Of a stretch of 64,000 nucleotides of DNA, positions 36,554-45,062 are shown one piece after another. The notes beneath the pieces were generated by a model. That model saw only the letters and a list, made by a program, of their open reading frames with translations. It did not search any database and was not told where the DNA came from. How positions within the stretch are numbered: the first letter of the stretch is position 1; each line of letters begins with the position of its first letter. Origin of the DNA: CAVXNB01 sp963763085 (GTDB lineage Bacteria > Actinomycetota > Acidimicrobiia > Acidimicrobiales > Bog-793); NCBI GenBank assembly GCA_963763085.1, contig CAVXNB010000004.1, positions 1,364,001 through 1,428,000 of the forward strand. Direction: 5' to 3'. A program made the translations under genes and the position numbers.

Positions 36554-36806
36554 AGACCGAGCCTCCCAGAAACGCCGCCCATACAAGTAACACGCGACCG
36601 GGCCTCTCCGGGTTGCAGGTAGCTGAGAGATGACCGCTGAGATCGTCGACGAGATCGCGGTCCGCGACCTCCCCTCGTCTCCTCGGCGTTTGCCGTCAAG
36701 GCCGAGCAGACGAGGCCATGGGCTACGAAGAGTCGAGGATTGCAGTCGACGCCTTTGCCATCCCCGCGAGCGGCCGAGTCGCTCGATGACGTCACTGAGC
36801 CTCAGG

Positions 36807-36823
36807 TGAGTCATCCTGACTCA
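36807..36823. repeat. TGAGTCA palindrome, repeated at 37885
   Basis: TGAGTCA-TCC-TGACTCA, perfect 7-bp arms, 254 bp before the sigma start. TGAGTCG-TCC-TGACTCA at 37885-37901 has one mismatch and similar flanks (GACGTCACCGAGC). An operator of the sigma or pilin-like gene is possible. Confidence 0.4.
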
Positions 36824-36899
36824 GCTCACCCGTCGCGGATCTCGGTTGAGCTTGGGCAGGGAGCGCTCGACCTCGTTGGCCACTCCGCTCCGTGATGCT

Positions 36900-37093
36900 C
36901 TCAGACCCGCTCAGATGGCCCTGGACGGGCGGAACGGCGAACCTGCGCTGAAGGGGAGGCCGCGAACGCCAGGACAGTCTCAGGAGCCTGGCCGAAGACG
37001 ACGCAATCGGCCCGAGTGCGGTTCGGCCTGCTGCTTACACCGGCGAAGGTTCGAGTGCCCGTTTGGTCGCCGATTGCCCTGCGTCGTGGCAGG
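36900..37093 (+). repeat. Dispersed intergenic repeat, copy D (full length)
   Basis: CTCAGATGGCCCTGGACGGG, CCTGCGCTGAAGGGGAGGCC, CTCAGGAGCCTGGCCGAAGA, TTACACCGGCGAAGGTTCGA. Same block order and length as 34425-34620. No ORF. Confidence 0.6.
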
Positions 37094-37142
37094 AGGGACA
37101 AAGCGACGAGGAGGGCCGCGCCCGATTCCCAGGGCGTCGGAG

Positions 37143-37658
37143 CTAAGTGCCTGACGGGAAACCCGAAGTCGCGTAATCGGTCCCGGCCATGCTGACCGAG
37201 GCCGTGCACGTTGCAGATTTGGCGTTCCTGATTAGGCCGTAATAGACGCCTGGCGCTCCATCCGACTCGCCTGCGACCGGATGTGTCTCTTTGGCCTTCA
37301 GGTCAAGCACGATGAAGCAACTGCGGGCTTCCTTCTCATACGCAGCCATGACAAGCCATCCTGCTTGTGGATTCGTGGCGAGCGAGATGACAGTCCGCCC
37401 GGTAGAAGGCTGAGCAGGGAGGAATGTCAACCCGGTAACGATGTCACTGATGCCGCCGCTGCCGTCGATACCGGCATACGAGTCGTTGTGGGTGTAGAAG
37501 GTGTCTGCGCCCGTGAGCGCAGCTTGCAACTCTGCGGGAGCCGAGTCGTTCTCACATCCGTCGCAGCCCTTATGGCCAAAGAACAAGGCGTTGGCTCCAA
37601 ATCCCACCAAGAACGCGACGACCAGGACAGCCGCGACGGTGACGACAACGCGCTTCAT
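37143..37658 (-). CDS. Pilin-like exported protein with C-x2-C after the anchor
   Basis: 171 residues from ATG 37658. KRVVVTVAAVLVVAFLVGFG helix, then HKGCDGCENDSAPAELQAAL, DTFYTHNDSYAGIDG, IVTGLTFLPA, and two late cysteines (RSCFIV, SATCTASV). Same layout as 29846-30400. Secretion or pseudopilin-like role is a guess from pattern. Confidence 0.6.
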   Translation of the reverse strand: MKRVVVTVAAVLVVAFLVGFGANALFFGHKGCDGCENDSAPAELQAALTGADTFYTHNDSYAGIDGSGGISDIVTGLTFLPAQPSTGRTVISLATNPQAGWLVMAAYEKEARSCFIVLDLKAKETHPVAGESDGAPGVYYGLIRNAKSATCTASVSMAGTDYATSGFPSGT

Positions 37659-37965
37659 CAGACGAGACTCCGTGACGAGTCGCTCGTCGCCAGCACCGCG
37701 ACCCCTCGCAACGTCCAGCGCCACCACGCACGCACGGCGACCCCTCTCGACAAATCCAAGCCTACTTCGCGTCCTGGTCGCCGTAGCTGGCGAAGTGCTC
37801 GGACGACAACGCTGGCCCTCCGACCGGGTTCCTACGGCTCAAGGAGGGCGGCGCTGGTACCCCGCGACGTCACCGAGCTTCAAGTGAGTCGTCCTGACTC
37901 AGCTCGGATCGCAGTTTGTGACCTCTCCCGTCTGCTCGACGTCGCCGTCAAGGTCGAGCGCCGAG

Positions 37966-38724
37966 CGAATCACGCATTCGACGTTCGCCTTGACGCCGGC
38001 TACACCGGCAGCACCGCTTCGAGTACCTCAGGCGCGCCCAGATGGCCCCAGGACGGGCGGAAGCGCCGGGCAAGGGAAAGGGGGTGGCCTAGAAGGCCGG
38101 TGCACGCGTTTGTGCCGTGCCTGGGGGATGACGACCGAGTCATACTCGGTGCCATGGGAACCTGGTCGAGGACGCTGCCCGACAGCCTCGGCTTTCCGGT
38201 CTACGGATTGTGCTCGGACTTCGCTGGTTCACGAACTCTCGGGCTGTGGGTGGACGAAAGCGGTCCGGTGTGGCGAGTGCCGCTCGACCACGAGGGCGGC
38301 GACGGGGACGACTTTATCACGGTCCTCACGATTGGCAAGCTATCGGGGCGGTTCAGCTTCAACGACGCGGTCTCTGCGGCGTTGTTCGACCTTGTCCAGC
38401 TCGGGATGACCGACCCGCCAGGAGACGCGCGCGGCAGGTACATCGTCGAGAAGCAAGCAGAGATGGGGCGGCTTGAGTCTGACCTCGACTCGCCCGAGTG
38501 ACAGCGGACGACCGTCACCATCGAGGGAGTTGAGCGACAGGGTCTGCTTCACCGGATCGGCGACGCATGGGTGGCAGCCGTGGACCTCAATGACGCTGTA
38601 GCGCTCGGACTCGCAGGCTATGGAGTCGAGCCGGGCGATTACGAGCTTGTGCCGATCAAGGACCTAGGCGCGTACGGTTGGCCCTACTGACACTGCAGTG
38701 CGCCAGGGACCTCCTTGCAGGAGG
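37966..38724. repeat. 759-bp direct repeat, copy 2
   Basis: Near-identical to 31636-32394, same orientation. Its 3' edge (GCAGGAGGCGAG) is itself repeated once within the next 30 bp, close to the insertion element. Confidence 0.9.
38100..38501 (+). CDS. Hypothetical protein, second copy of 31770 gene
   Basis: Identical 133-residue protein as far as I can read, with the same TGA at 38499 and the same open in-frame continuation to 38690. The stop therefore predates the duplication, or both copies were homogenised. Confidence 0.6.
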   Translation: MHAFVPCLGDDDRVILGAMGTWSRTLPDSLGFPVYGLCSDFAGSRTLGLWVDESGPVWRVPLDHEGGDGDDFITVLTIGKLSGRFSFNDAVSAALFDLVQLGMTDPPGDARGRYIVEKQAEMGRLESDLDSPE

Positions 38725-38772
38725 CGAGGCGCGTGCAGGAGGCGAGTCCCCTGCGTCTGCCTCGGAGGCCGC

Positions 38773-40058
38773 GAAATAGACCCGTCTACTTTGCAGCGGA
38801 AAGCGAGCTAACAGTGCTGCGTCAGCTAAGGGCTCACCGAGAGTCTGATTGAGCAATCGTGTAGTTCCAGTCGCCGTGGAACTCGTGGGGCGTGAGTGGC
38901 ACCGTCGCAAGTTCGGCGTCACTGACCTTGGTGCCGGTCTCGTAGTAGTTGCGATCCTCGGCGGCGCGGATAGTGAGCCCGCTCGCAGTTCTCGTTGCCG
39001 AGATGAGCTCGATGATGGTCCGGTAAGAGACAAGGGGTCGCCCCCGCCAGTTCATGGAGATGAAGCTGAACATTTTGTGCTCGATCCGGTTCCACTTGGA
39101 CGTCCCTGGCGGATAGTGGCAGACGGTGACCTCGAGGCCGGTCTCTTTCGCGAACTTGGCCAGCTCAAGCTTCCACAGCCGGACGCGATATCCGTTGGAA
39201 CCTCCGGCATCGGCGGTGATGAGGAGCTTTGTGGCTTTGGGAAATCGTGGGCGGCCCATCGTGTGCCACCAGCGCCGGACCGCTTCCACAGCGAAGCTGG
39301 CAGTATCGGCCGTGTCGCCGACCGAAACCCATCCTTCGTCGTTGACGAGGTCGTAGACCCCGTAGGGGACGGCCCGGCCGAGCTCTTTGTCAACGAAATC
39401 ATGGGTCTTTACCCTCGTCGGCTCGCCGACGAGATGGTACTCGCTCCCGCCGTTTGAGAACTCGCCCACCAACTCCTTCTTCTTCGTGTCCACGCTGATG
39501 ACCGGCTGACCCGCGCTCGATGAAGGCCCCTACCGAAGCGTTCAAATAGCCGAACTGGGCGTCTCGGTCGGGATGGGCCGTGCCTTCCTTCTCCTTGACG
39601 GGGGCCTGGAGCGAGTACCCGAGATTCTTCAGGATCCTCCCGACGGTGTCATCGGTGATCTTGAAACCCTGGCGCACGAGGTCGTCGGCCAGCTTGGCGG
39701 TGGACTTGGAGGTCCATCGCAGGAAGGACATCGGGTTCCCCCGGGTTGCGGGGTGCACGAGCTCGTCGAGGGCCTCCAAGAGGCCGGGTTGCTTGACCTC
39801 GGCCTTGATGTCGCCTCCACCGACCGGACGCTGGCGGTCCGAAGGGCTGATCCCGGTCTCGACCTCGCGCTCGGCCTTGATCACCGTGTTACGGCTCATC
39901 CCCGATGCCGTAGCAACCGCCGACTTTCCGCCGCGACCGAGACCGACGGCCATGGCGCCAGCGACCACCCGTCGTTGCATCTCGTTCAGATGCGGCATCA
40001 CCGTCGAGAAGAATCGCGAAGCTCTTCTCGACCGGCCTCCACTGGACCAGACTATATC
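38773..40058 (-). mobile_element. ISAzo13-like insertion sequence
   Basis: About 1.29 kb around the transposase. Candidate terminal inverted repeats: GAAATAGACCCGTCTACT (38773-38790) and, on the other strand, GATATAGTCTGGTCCAGT (40058-40041), 12 of 18 matching. No target duplication seen. The right end falls inside the gene at 40443, which it truncates. Confidence 0.6.
38834..40001 (-). pseudogene. ISAzo13-family transposase, frame-broken
   Basis: N-terminal HTH part 40001 to about 39513 (MQRRVVAGAMAVGLGRGGKS, TSKSTAKLADDLVRQGFKIT). The catalytic part follows in the next frame (ISVDTKKKELVGEFSNGG, DTADTASFAVEAVRRWWHTM, KLLITADAGGSNGYRVRLWK, CHYPPGTSKWNRIEHKMFSF), typical of this family's DDE domain. 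Skipping one G of the run at 39510-39512 restores ERGQPVISVDTKKKEL. Inactive as written unless frameshifting occurs. Confidence 0.8.
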
Positions 40059-40443
40059 GCGCGTACGAACTTTCGGTGGACCTAGGTTGGCCGCGTTTCA
40101 CGACGGTAGGCCCGAAGAAGACCACCTGGCCGGATGAGTATGTGGAGGCGTGCGGCGTCAAGCTCCCGTACTCCTCCCAGTCAAACGTCAGCTGCTTGAA
40201 GCGCAGGCGGACTTCCTTATGGTCGGCGGACGTAACTGCGGCCTCGGTGAAGACCAGGAGCAGTTGATCGTCCAACTCAACGAGCAACTTGCGAGGTCGG
40301 TCCTCGATATAGGTCAATCGGTAGAGATTGTCCCCGGCTCGCCCGATGCCGCCGTCAGGGAGGCTGAGGTGGGCGAGACTGCTAGTTGCGAACAGACGCT
40401 GTATGGCGAGCCGAGGCTCGACCGACTCGTCAGGAGCGTTCAC
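40059..40443 (-). pseudogene. Hypothetical gene truncated by the insertion sequence
   Basis: GTG 40443. About 128 codons of good protein sequence (LFATSSLAHLSLPDGGIG, RPRKLLVELDDQLLLVFTEA, RLRFKQLTFDWEEYG) run into the IS end. No remainder of the gene is seen on the other side of the element, so a deletion accompanied or followed insertion. Confidence 0.6.
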
Positions 40444-40466
40444 ATTTACATGCTCTCATCTGGGGG

Positions 40467-40498
40467 TGTTGGGGTGTTGGGGTGTTGGGGTGTTGGGC
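40467..40498 (+). repeat. Octamer tandem repeat (TGTTGGGG)x4
   Basis: Three exact TGTTGGGG units and a fourth ending in C, 24 bp upstream of the GTG at 40443. The unit is not a multiple of three, so copy changes would alter promoter spacing. Confidence 0.75.
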
Positions 40499-40609
40499 TG
40501 TTCGGGTGCCGTTGTAGCTGTCGTCCACGGCGCACCGCCATGTCCGACCCCGCTCTAGGAGGGCATCGAGAGGCCGTTGTGCTCGCGCAGGCGTCGTGAC
40601 CGCTCTACT

Positions 40610-41263
40610 TCAACCTTCCTCCTCGGCGAAGACACGTATCACAGAGATCAGGCCGCTCAGGCTCCATCGAGCGGTATTGGCCGCGTGCATGAGTCCGGTG
40701 GCCTTGGTTGACTGCTCGATGAGGCCGGCTCCGTTCAGACATCTCGCCAGTTCCGAGTCCTGGGGTATCAGGCCAGGCTCGAAGATGGCGGAATGGAAGT
40801 CAGGGATCGGCGTACAGACATCGTGGCCTAGCTCATGGAACCCCGATGGAACCGGGAGCACGGGTGCAGACCGAGCCTGAAGCCATGCCAGGGATCGTTC
40901 GTGATCCCGGGCGGAGTCCCCGGACAGTCCGAGTGATTCCCTTGACGGCACGACGACTGCTTCCGCGTAGAGAAGCTCGACAGGGGTATCGGCGCTATCC
41001 AGGTCCTCCTTGAAGCGCCGAGCGGCCTGAAGCTGGCGGCTGATGATCCCGTCATTCTCAGCATCGAGATAGCGGGTCCAGAGGGCCGCAATATCGGCGT
41101 CAAGCTCGCCGAGGAACGGCACGAACGGATGGCGATCGAGGCCTCGATACCGGCGGTCCGGGAGCCAGGGAAGTGTCACTTCGCGTCTTGCGAGGACGAA
41201 GCCAAGGCGGAAGGTCCGTGTAGCCGCGCCGTCATCGGCATAGCTGTGCTCTGCCGTTCCCAC
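40610..41263 (-). CDS. Hypothetical protein
   Basis: 217 residues from a GTG. FRLGFVLARREVTLPWLPD, ELDADIAALWTRYLDAENDG, VLPVPSGFHELGHDVCTPIP, GLIEQSTKATGLMHAANTAR. Probably cytoplasmic and mostly helical. HELGH looks like a metalloprotease HExxH variant, but the second residue pattern (HELGH) is isolated and the protein is otherwise unlike known peptidases. Confidence 0.6.
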   Translation of the reverse strand: MGTAEHSYADDGAATRTFRLGFVLARREVTLPWLPDRRYRGLDRHPFVPFLGELDADIAALWTRYLDAENDGIISRQLQAARRFKEDLDSADTPVELLYAEAVVVPSRESLGLSGDSARDHERSLAWLQARSAPVLPVPSGFHELGHDVCTPIPDFHSAIFEPGLIPQDSELARCLNGAGLIEQSTKATGLMHAANTARWSLSGLISVIRVFAEEEG

Positions 41264-41396
41264 GAATCGAGATTACCCATGCCGTCGTTGGTCGCTGTCT
41301 CGTTCGTGAACGCCTAGCCTCAACTCCGACTCGTTCCTCCGATCACTTGCAGGTGCTGTGTCTACTGGACTCGGACCCGAGGTTTCGCGTTCACCC

Positions 41397-41918
41397 TCAA
41401 GTCACCAGATGCAGTCGCCGGATCTCTCCCAACAGCACTCGGTCCTGCTGCGAAGCCGAATACCCAAACGGTGCGGTGACGGAGGCGACGTAGAGGGCCT
41501 GGTGCGTCTCGAAGGTGACTGACTCGGCTTTCGGTACGAAGCAGAACCTTCGGCCGTTCTCGCTGACCCAGTGCGCCATCAAATGCCGGGTAGTGGGGCG
41601 TCGGAGACGAGATCCCGGCTTAGACACCGCCGCAACCGCCCAGGCAAAGGTCCAAGGAGCGCCCGGCGCCCGGTAGTCGACGCCCACCGTCCAGTTGCTA
41701 GGAGCGGCCATGTCAACGAGCCCCCACGTCACGGACAGCCTGGGGTCACTCGGGGCAAGAAAAGGGCCTTTCCCGGTCCACGCCGAGATTGCGCCGAAAC
41801 AGTCTTTGGTCGAGGTACAAGTGATGGCGGTGGAGTAGGGGGTCGTTGCCGACAGCACCCCGACCCCGGCGCCGATCACGATCAGCACGCTCACGGTCAC
41901 CATGACGAAACCTCGCAC
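41397..41918 (-). CDS. Exported protein with VRGF-type anchor
   Basis: 173 residues from a GTG. RGFVMVTVSVLIVIGAGVGV anchor, related to the HPIT cassette, then ITCTSTKDCFGAISAW and VDYRAPGAPWTFAWAVAA. The promoter and anchor are duplicated at 46719-46858. Function unknown. Confidence 0.65.
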   Translation of the reverse strand: MRGFVMVTVSVLIVIGAGVGVLSATTPYSTAITCTSTKDCFGAISAWTGKGPFLAPSDPRLSVTWGLVDMAAPSNWTVGVDYRAPGAPWTFAWAVAAVSKPGSRLRRPTTRHLMAHWVSENGRRFCFVPKAESVTFETHQALYVASVTAPFGYSASQQDRVLLGEIRRLHLVT

Positions 41919-42123
41919 CTCCTCAGTTTGCCACCACTAATGGAGCGCCCAGGTTGGCCTCGTTAGACAACGTGCAACGGCGCTCATGACCAGTCGGATA
42001 TCCGCGCCATCCGAGGAGGCGGATCGCTTCGGTCGCAAAGGTGAGGCAGTCTATCTTTGGCTTGAGCGTCCAGTCACCCGAGCAATCTGAGAGTTCGGGG
42101 CTGCTGAGCCGGAGATTTAGCCG

Positions 42124-43206
42124 TCACAAGAATGGAGCGATGAGGTCGCAGAAGCGCTCTAGGGTCAGCTCCGACTCTTGGGCGACGGCTCCGGCGGTCG
42201 CCGACACCGCGATGATTAGCGCGAGCCGATGGCCGGATGCGATAGCTACCTGGGGCGTATCGCCCCTTGAGGCCTGACGAGCCGCCTCCGCCAGGTCATC
42301 AGCGGAGGCTGAGGGTGCCAGATGAGCAAGAAAGATCAACAGCCCGTGACTCCGCCGACCGCTTCCGATGAGTCGGCAGTCCACGCTTACACACCCGTCG
42401 GTCGGGATGTCACGACTGGTTCTCTCCCCTGAGAACCAAACGTCGGGCAGGCCAGTTGCGTGGAAAGCCGCCGTCTCATATGTCCCCTCCCGATCGACGG
42501 CGTCAGCGACCTCGACGGACAGCTCCGCGATGCTTGTCGCCGCGTTGTAGCCGCGAGTCCAGGTCTCCATGAAGCCGAGCCCATAGATCGAGGAGACCTC
42601 GACGAGCGCGCAACTCTGAAGTGTCGTCGAACGAACCCGGTTCCGGGCCGCGTCGAAAACTTCGGCCGTGCCGTCCGTGCACCGAGCTATCGCCGAGTCA
42701 ATCACCTCGTCGGTCGAGGCATCCAGTTGCCTCGCGGCGTACAGCGGAAAGTCAACCGACAGGTCTCGGTAGTCGATCTTGTCCCGGTCAACCAGAGTCA
42801 ACGCGCTGACCGCTCGCAGAGCCAAGTTCAGTCGCTTCGACCGCAGGGCCTCGACTGTCTGTCGTCTCGCGAATTGCAGGAGCGTGTATAGGTCCTGTTC
42901 GGACAACTGGTCGCGAAACTTGCGAAGATCGTCCGCGTTCATGAACCTCGTTGAGTCGACGATTCTCCCAATGGCGTCGTCAGTGGGATCGTGGAGGTAT
43001 CGGACCATGTCAGAGGCTCTCGTCGCGTAGGGGCCGACGATGGGAGCCGCGCTGCCAGCAGGTTGATCTCCGATTCCCAGATCCTCCCACGGCGAGGCTG
43101 GAGCCAATACCTTGGCATTTATCGCCAACCGACCAGCCCGCGGGCCACGTACTCGCCGTCCTTGGGTTGAGCTGGACGCCGCGGCATCGGGGAACCACCA
43201 AGGCAA
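42124..43206 (-). CDS. Hypothetical protein
   Basis: Open for 360 codons; ATG 43005 (293 residues) may be the true start, because the first 67 codons look less protein-like. Contains DDLRKFRDQLSEQDLYTLLQ, RLNLALRAVSALTLVDRDKI and APSASADDLAEAARQASRGD. No signal peptide, no recognised family. Confidence 0.6.
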   Translation of the reverse strand: MPWWFPDAAASSSTQGRRVRGPRAGRLAINAKVLAPASPWEDLGIGDQPAGSAAPIVGPYATRASDMVRYLHDPTDDAIGRIVDSTRFMNADDLRKFRDQLSEQDLYTLLQFARRQTVEALRSKRLNLALRAVSALTLVDRDKIDYRDLSVDFPLYAARQLDASTDEVIDSAIARCTDGTAEVFDAARNRVRSTTLQSCALVEVSSIYGLGFMETWTRGYNAATSIAELSVEVADAVDREGTYETAAFHATGLPDVWFSGERTSRDIPTDGCVSVDCRLIGSGRRSHGLLIFLAHLAPSASADDLAEAARQASRGDTPQVAIASGHRLALIIAVSATAGAVAQESELTLERFCDLIAPFL

Positions 43207-43306
43207 CGCCGAAGCCGCTGCGATACCCTTTCCGGAGCGGGTGGTCTCGTGAAGCGCTTCCTCTCAGAAATGGCTCGTCATCCGTAAGGTCCTGCTATTC
43301 ATAGCC

Positions 43307-44087
43307 GTGTTCTCCGCGCTGGGGGGCGGTCTCGCGCTGCTCCTCCACACGGCACTGGCAGTTTTTCTAGGGCCGGTGATTGTGGCTGGTGTCCCGCTCG
43401 CTTACGCCCGGCTCGTCGGAAGATCCAGGACACCAGCCAACGGCCCATATTGGCGTGGCTACGTCTCCTTCACCGAAGCGTCGCTGCTCGCCGACAAGGA
43501 GCAGTTTCCAGACATTCGATGGCGAAAGCGGGTTGGGGGGGGTTCGGTAGAAGCGGACTCAGCTCCGGAAAGTGCGAGATCCGTGATAAGGGAGTGAGCT
43601 GGCGCAGTGGCGGCTGGGCAACCCCCCAAACAGAGATCTCGGGCACGTTCCACCTCGCGTGGTCGGTGGTGGACGCAGCTCAGGCGTATCCCCTTCCCGG
43701 CAAGATTCGGGGACTTGGTGGCGGCGTCACGTTCAAGCTCTCCCACGATAAAGGAACAGTTGAAGGACAGTTTCTTGGCTCTGTGAGCGGAATGTCTAAG
43801 GCACTCGAACTATCACGCCTTTCCAGCGCTGACCCGCTCGGAGCGGGATCGGAATGGCACGGGCAAGCTCAAGAAGGCGCGAAGTACTTCGTTCTCTCCG
43901 GCGATGACGGCAAGCCGATCATGCTCGCCCGCGTCGGGTGGCCGGGGGTCCACGAGTGCATTACACCGGCAGTCCGCATTGGACTTCACGCCGCAGCCTC
44001 ATCGAGGCCCAAGTCAACAACCCTCACGACGCCTGTTCTCGGGACGAGGCCGCCAAGATCGCCAAGGAATGGGGGGCCGAGCTGTGA
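43307..44087 (+). pseudogene. Two-helix membrane protein with poly-G and second frame break
   Basis: GTG 43307. Two hydrophobic helices (FSALGGGLALLLHTALAVFL) and RGYVSFTEASLLADKEQFPD. A run of eight G at 43535-43542 breaks the frame; the next frame gives SGKCEIRDKGVSWRSGGW and GGGVTFKLSHDKGTVEG. Near 43958 a missing base (TGCAT for TGCCAT) shifts again to HYTGSPHWTSRRSLIEAQVN and IAKEWGAEL, stop 44085-44087. Both breaks are in the minus-one direction. About 259 residues if restored. Confidence 0.6.
43535..43542 (+). repeat. G8 homopolymer inside coding region
   Basis: Longest G run noticed in the window, at the position where the 43307 gene leaves frame. Six or nine G would keep it open. 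Confidence 0.7.
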
Positions 44088-44158
44088 TACTCGACCGCCC
44101 GATGACGGCGGCAAACGCGGGCTGAAGAGCCAACGGGCTGAACCTACGGGGCGCGCTC

Positions 44159-44998
44159 TCAAGCTCGTCGCAGTCGACCAGCAACGTGCCCGGCCGCGTC
44201 GACCAGCACGAGGGTCTTGCCCTGGAACCCAGCCTGCGTCGCACTGCTGAGCCATTCGCCGACGTCAACGTTGTTACAGCCGACGAGCGTGCTGCCCGCT
44301 GACACGACGATCAGCGCCCCGTCGGGACCGGCATTCCACCGGCCGCTGAGCCCGTTGCACCCGTCGGAACCTGACCATGTCCCGTCCGCGCTGAATGAGA
44401 GATACGGCGGCTGGTTCCGATCGTCTAACGCTGGATTAGCCGGGACCCATCTGCCCAGGAGCTGCGTTCGCACGGCCGGGATCAGTCCGTTCGACAGAGG
44501 GCCGTTGACTTGCAGGAGGATCTTGCGCATCGCCGATGTCATCACGGGCCGCAAGTAACCGGACACGACACCTTTCGAGAGTGCTCGCGGAACTCTTGAA
44601 GGGAGTAGACGGGCAAGGACCCGGCCGTTCCCGTCGAGCAGCAACACGTCGCTTCCCGTTCGTCGGTAGGAGACCGCTTCGGTCAGCCACCTGGGGTTCA
44701 AGTTCGCCTGCGGGTGTGCGCCGAGGAAGCAGGATTGGTCACCACCGGACAGCTCGGCAACGAGCATCCCCTGCTGGTCCGCTCTCCAGTCGCCGAGCAT
44801 CTGCCCGCACGAAGCCCACACGGCTAGTCCAAGGTCGCCGATCGAGACGTAGGTCGCAGGGCGCTCGCCAGTCGCCATGACTCGCCAAGTGCCGACCAGT
44901 TGCAGGGGATCGGATTCGTGGGTCGCCGAAGTCGAGCACGACGGCAGGACAGCGAGCGCGGCTGCGACGAGCAGGCGCGCCAAGGGCTTGACGCGCAT
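44159..44998 (-). CDS. META-domain-like lipoprotein
   Basis: 279 residues. RVKPLARLLVAAALAVLPSC lipobox leader. Two related halves: LQLVGTWRV...SIGDLGLAVW and LLGRWVP...LSFSADGTWSGSDGCNGLSG. GTW and DGCN are hallmarks of META/HslJ-type domains, here probably a tandem pair. Paralogue of 47688-48497. Role unknown. Confidence 0.7.
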   Translation of the reverse strand: MRVKPLARLLVAAALAVLPSCSTSATHESDPLQLVGTWRVMATGERPATYVSIGDLGLAVWASCGQMLGDWRADQQGMLVAELSGGDQSCFLGAHPQANLNPRWLTEAVSYRRTGSDVLLLDGNGRVLARLLPSRVPRALSKGVVSGYLRPVMTSAMRKILLQVNGPLSNGLIPAVRTQLLGRWVPANPALDDRNQPPYLSFSADGTWSGSDGCNGLSGRWNAGPDGALIVVSAGSTLVGCNNVDVGEWLSSATQAGFQGKTLVLVDAAGHVAGRLRRA

Positions 44999-45062
44999 TG
45001 AGCCGATCGTACTGTCGAACCAGGACCCCGTTGAGGTCGCGGTTCACGAGGGAGACGTCGAG

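Noticed and set aside
11128..37093. Dispersed repeats as integron attC sites or a CRISPR array
   Set aside because: Copies are far apart, not regularly spaced, lack paired core sites, and no integrase or cas gene is present.
38834..40001. Programmed frameshift in the transposase
   Set aside because: The same kind of extra G occurs in non-IS genes, so the IS frame break is not special evidence; left as possible only.
40610..41263. HELGH motif as proof of a metalloprotease
   Set aside because: A short motif in an otherwise unrelated protein with no third ligand context.
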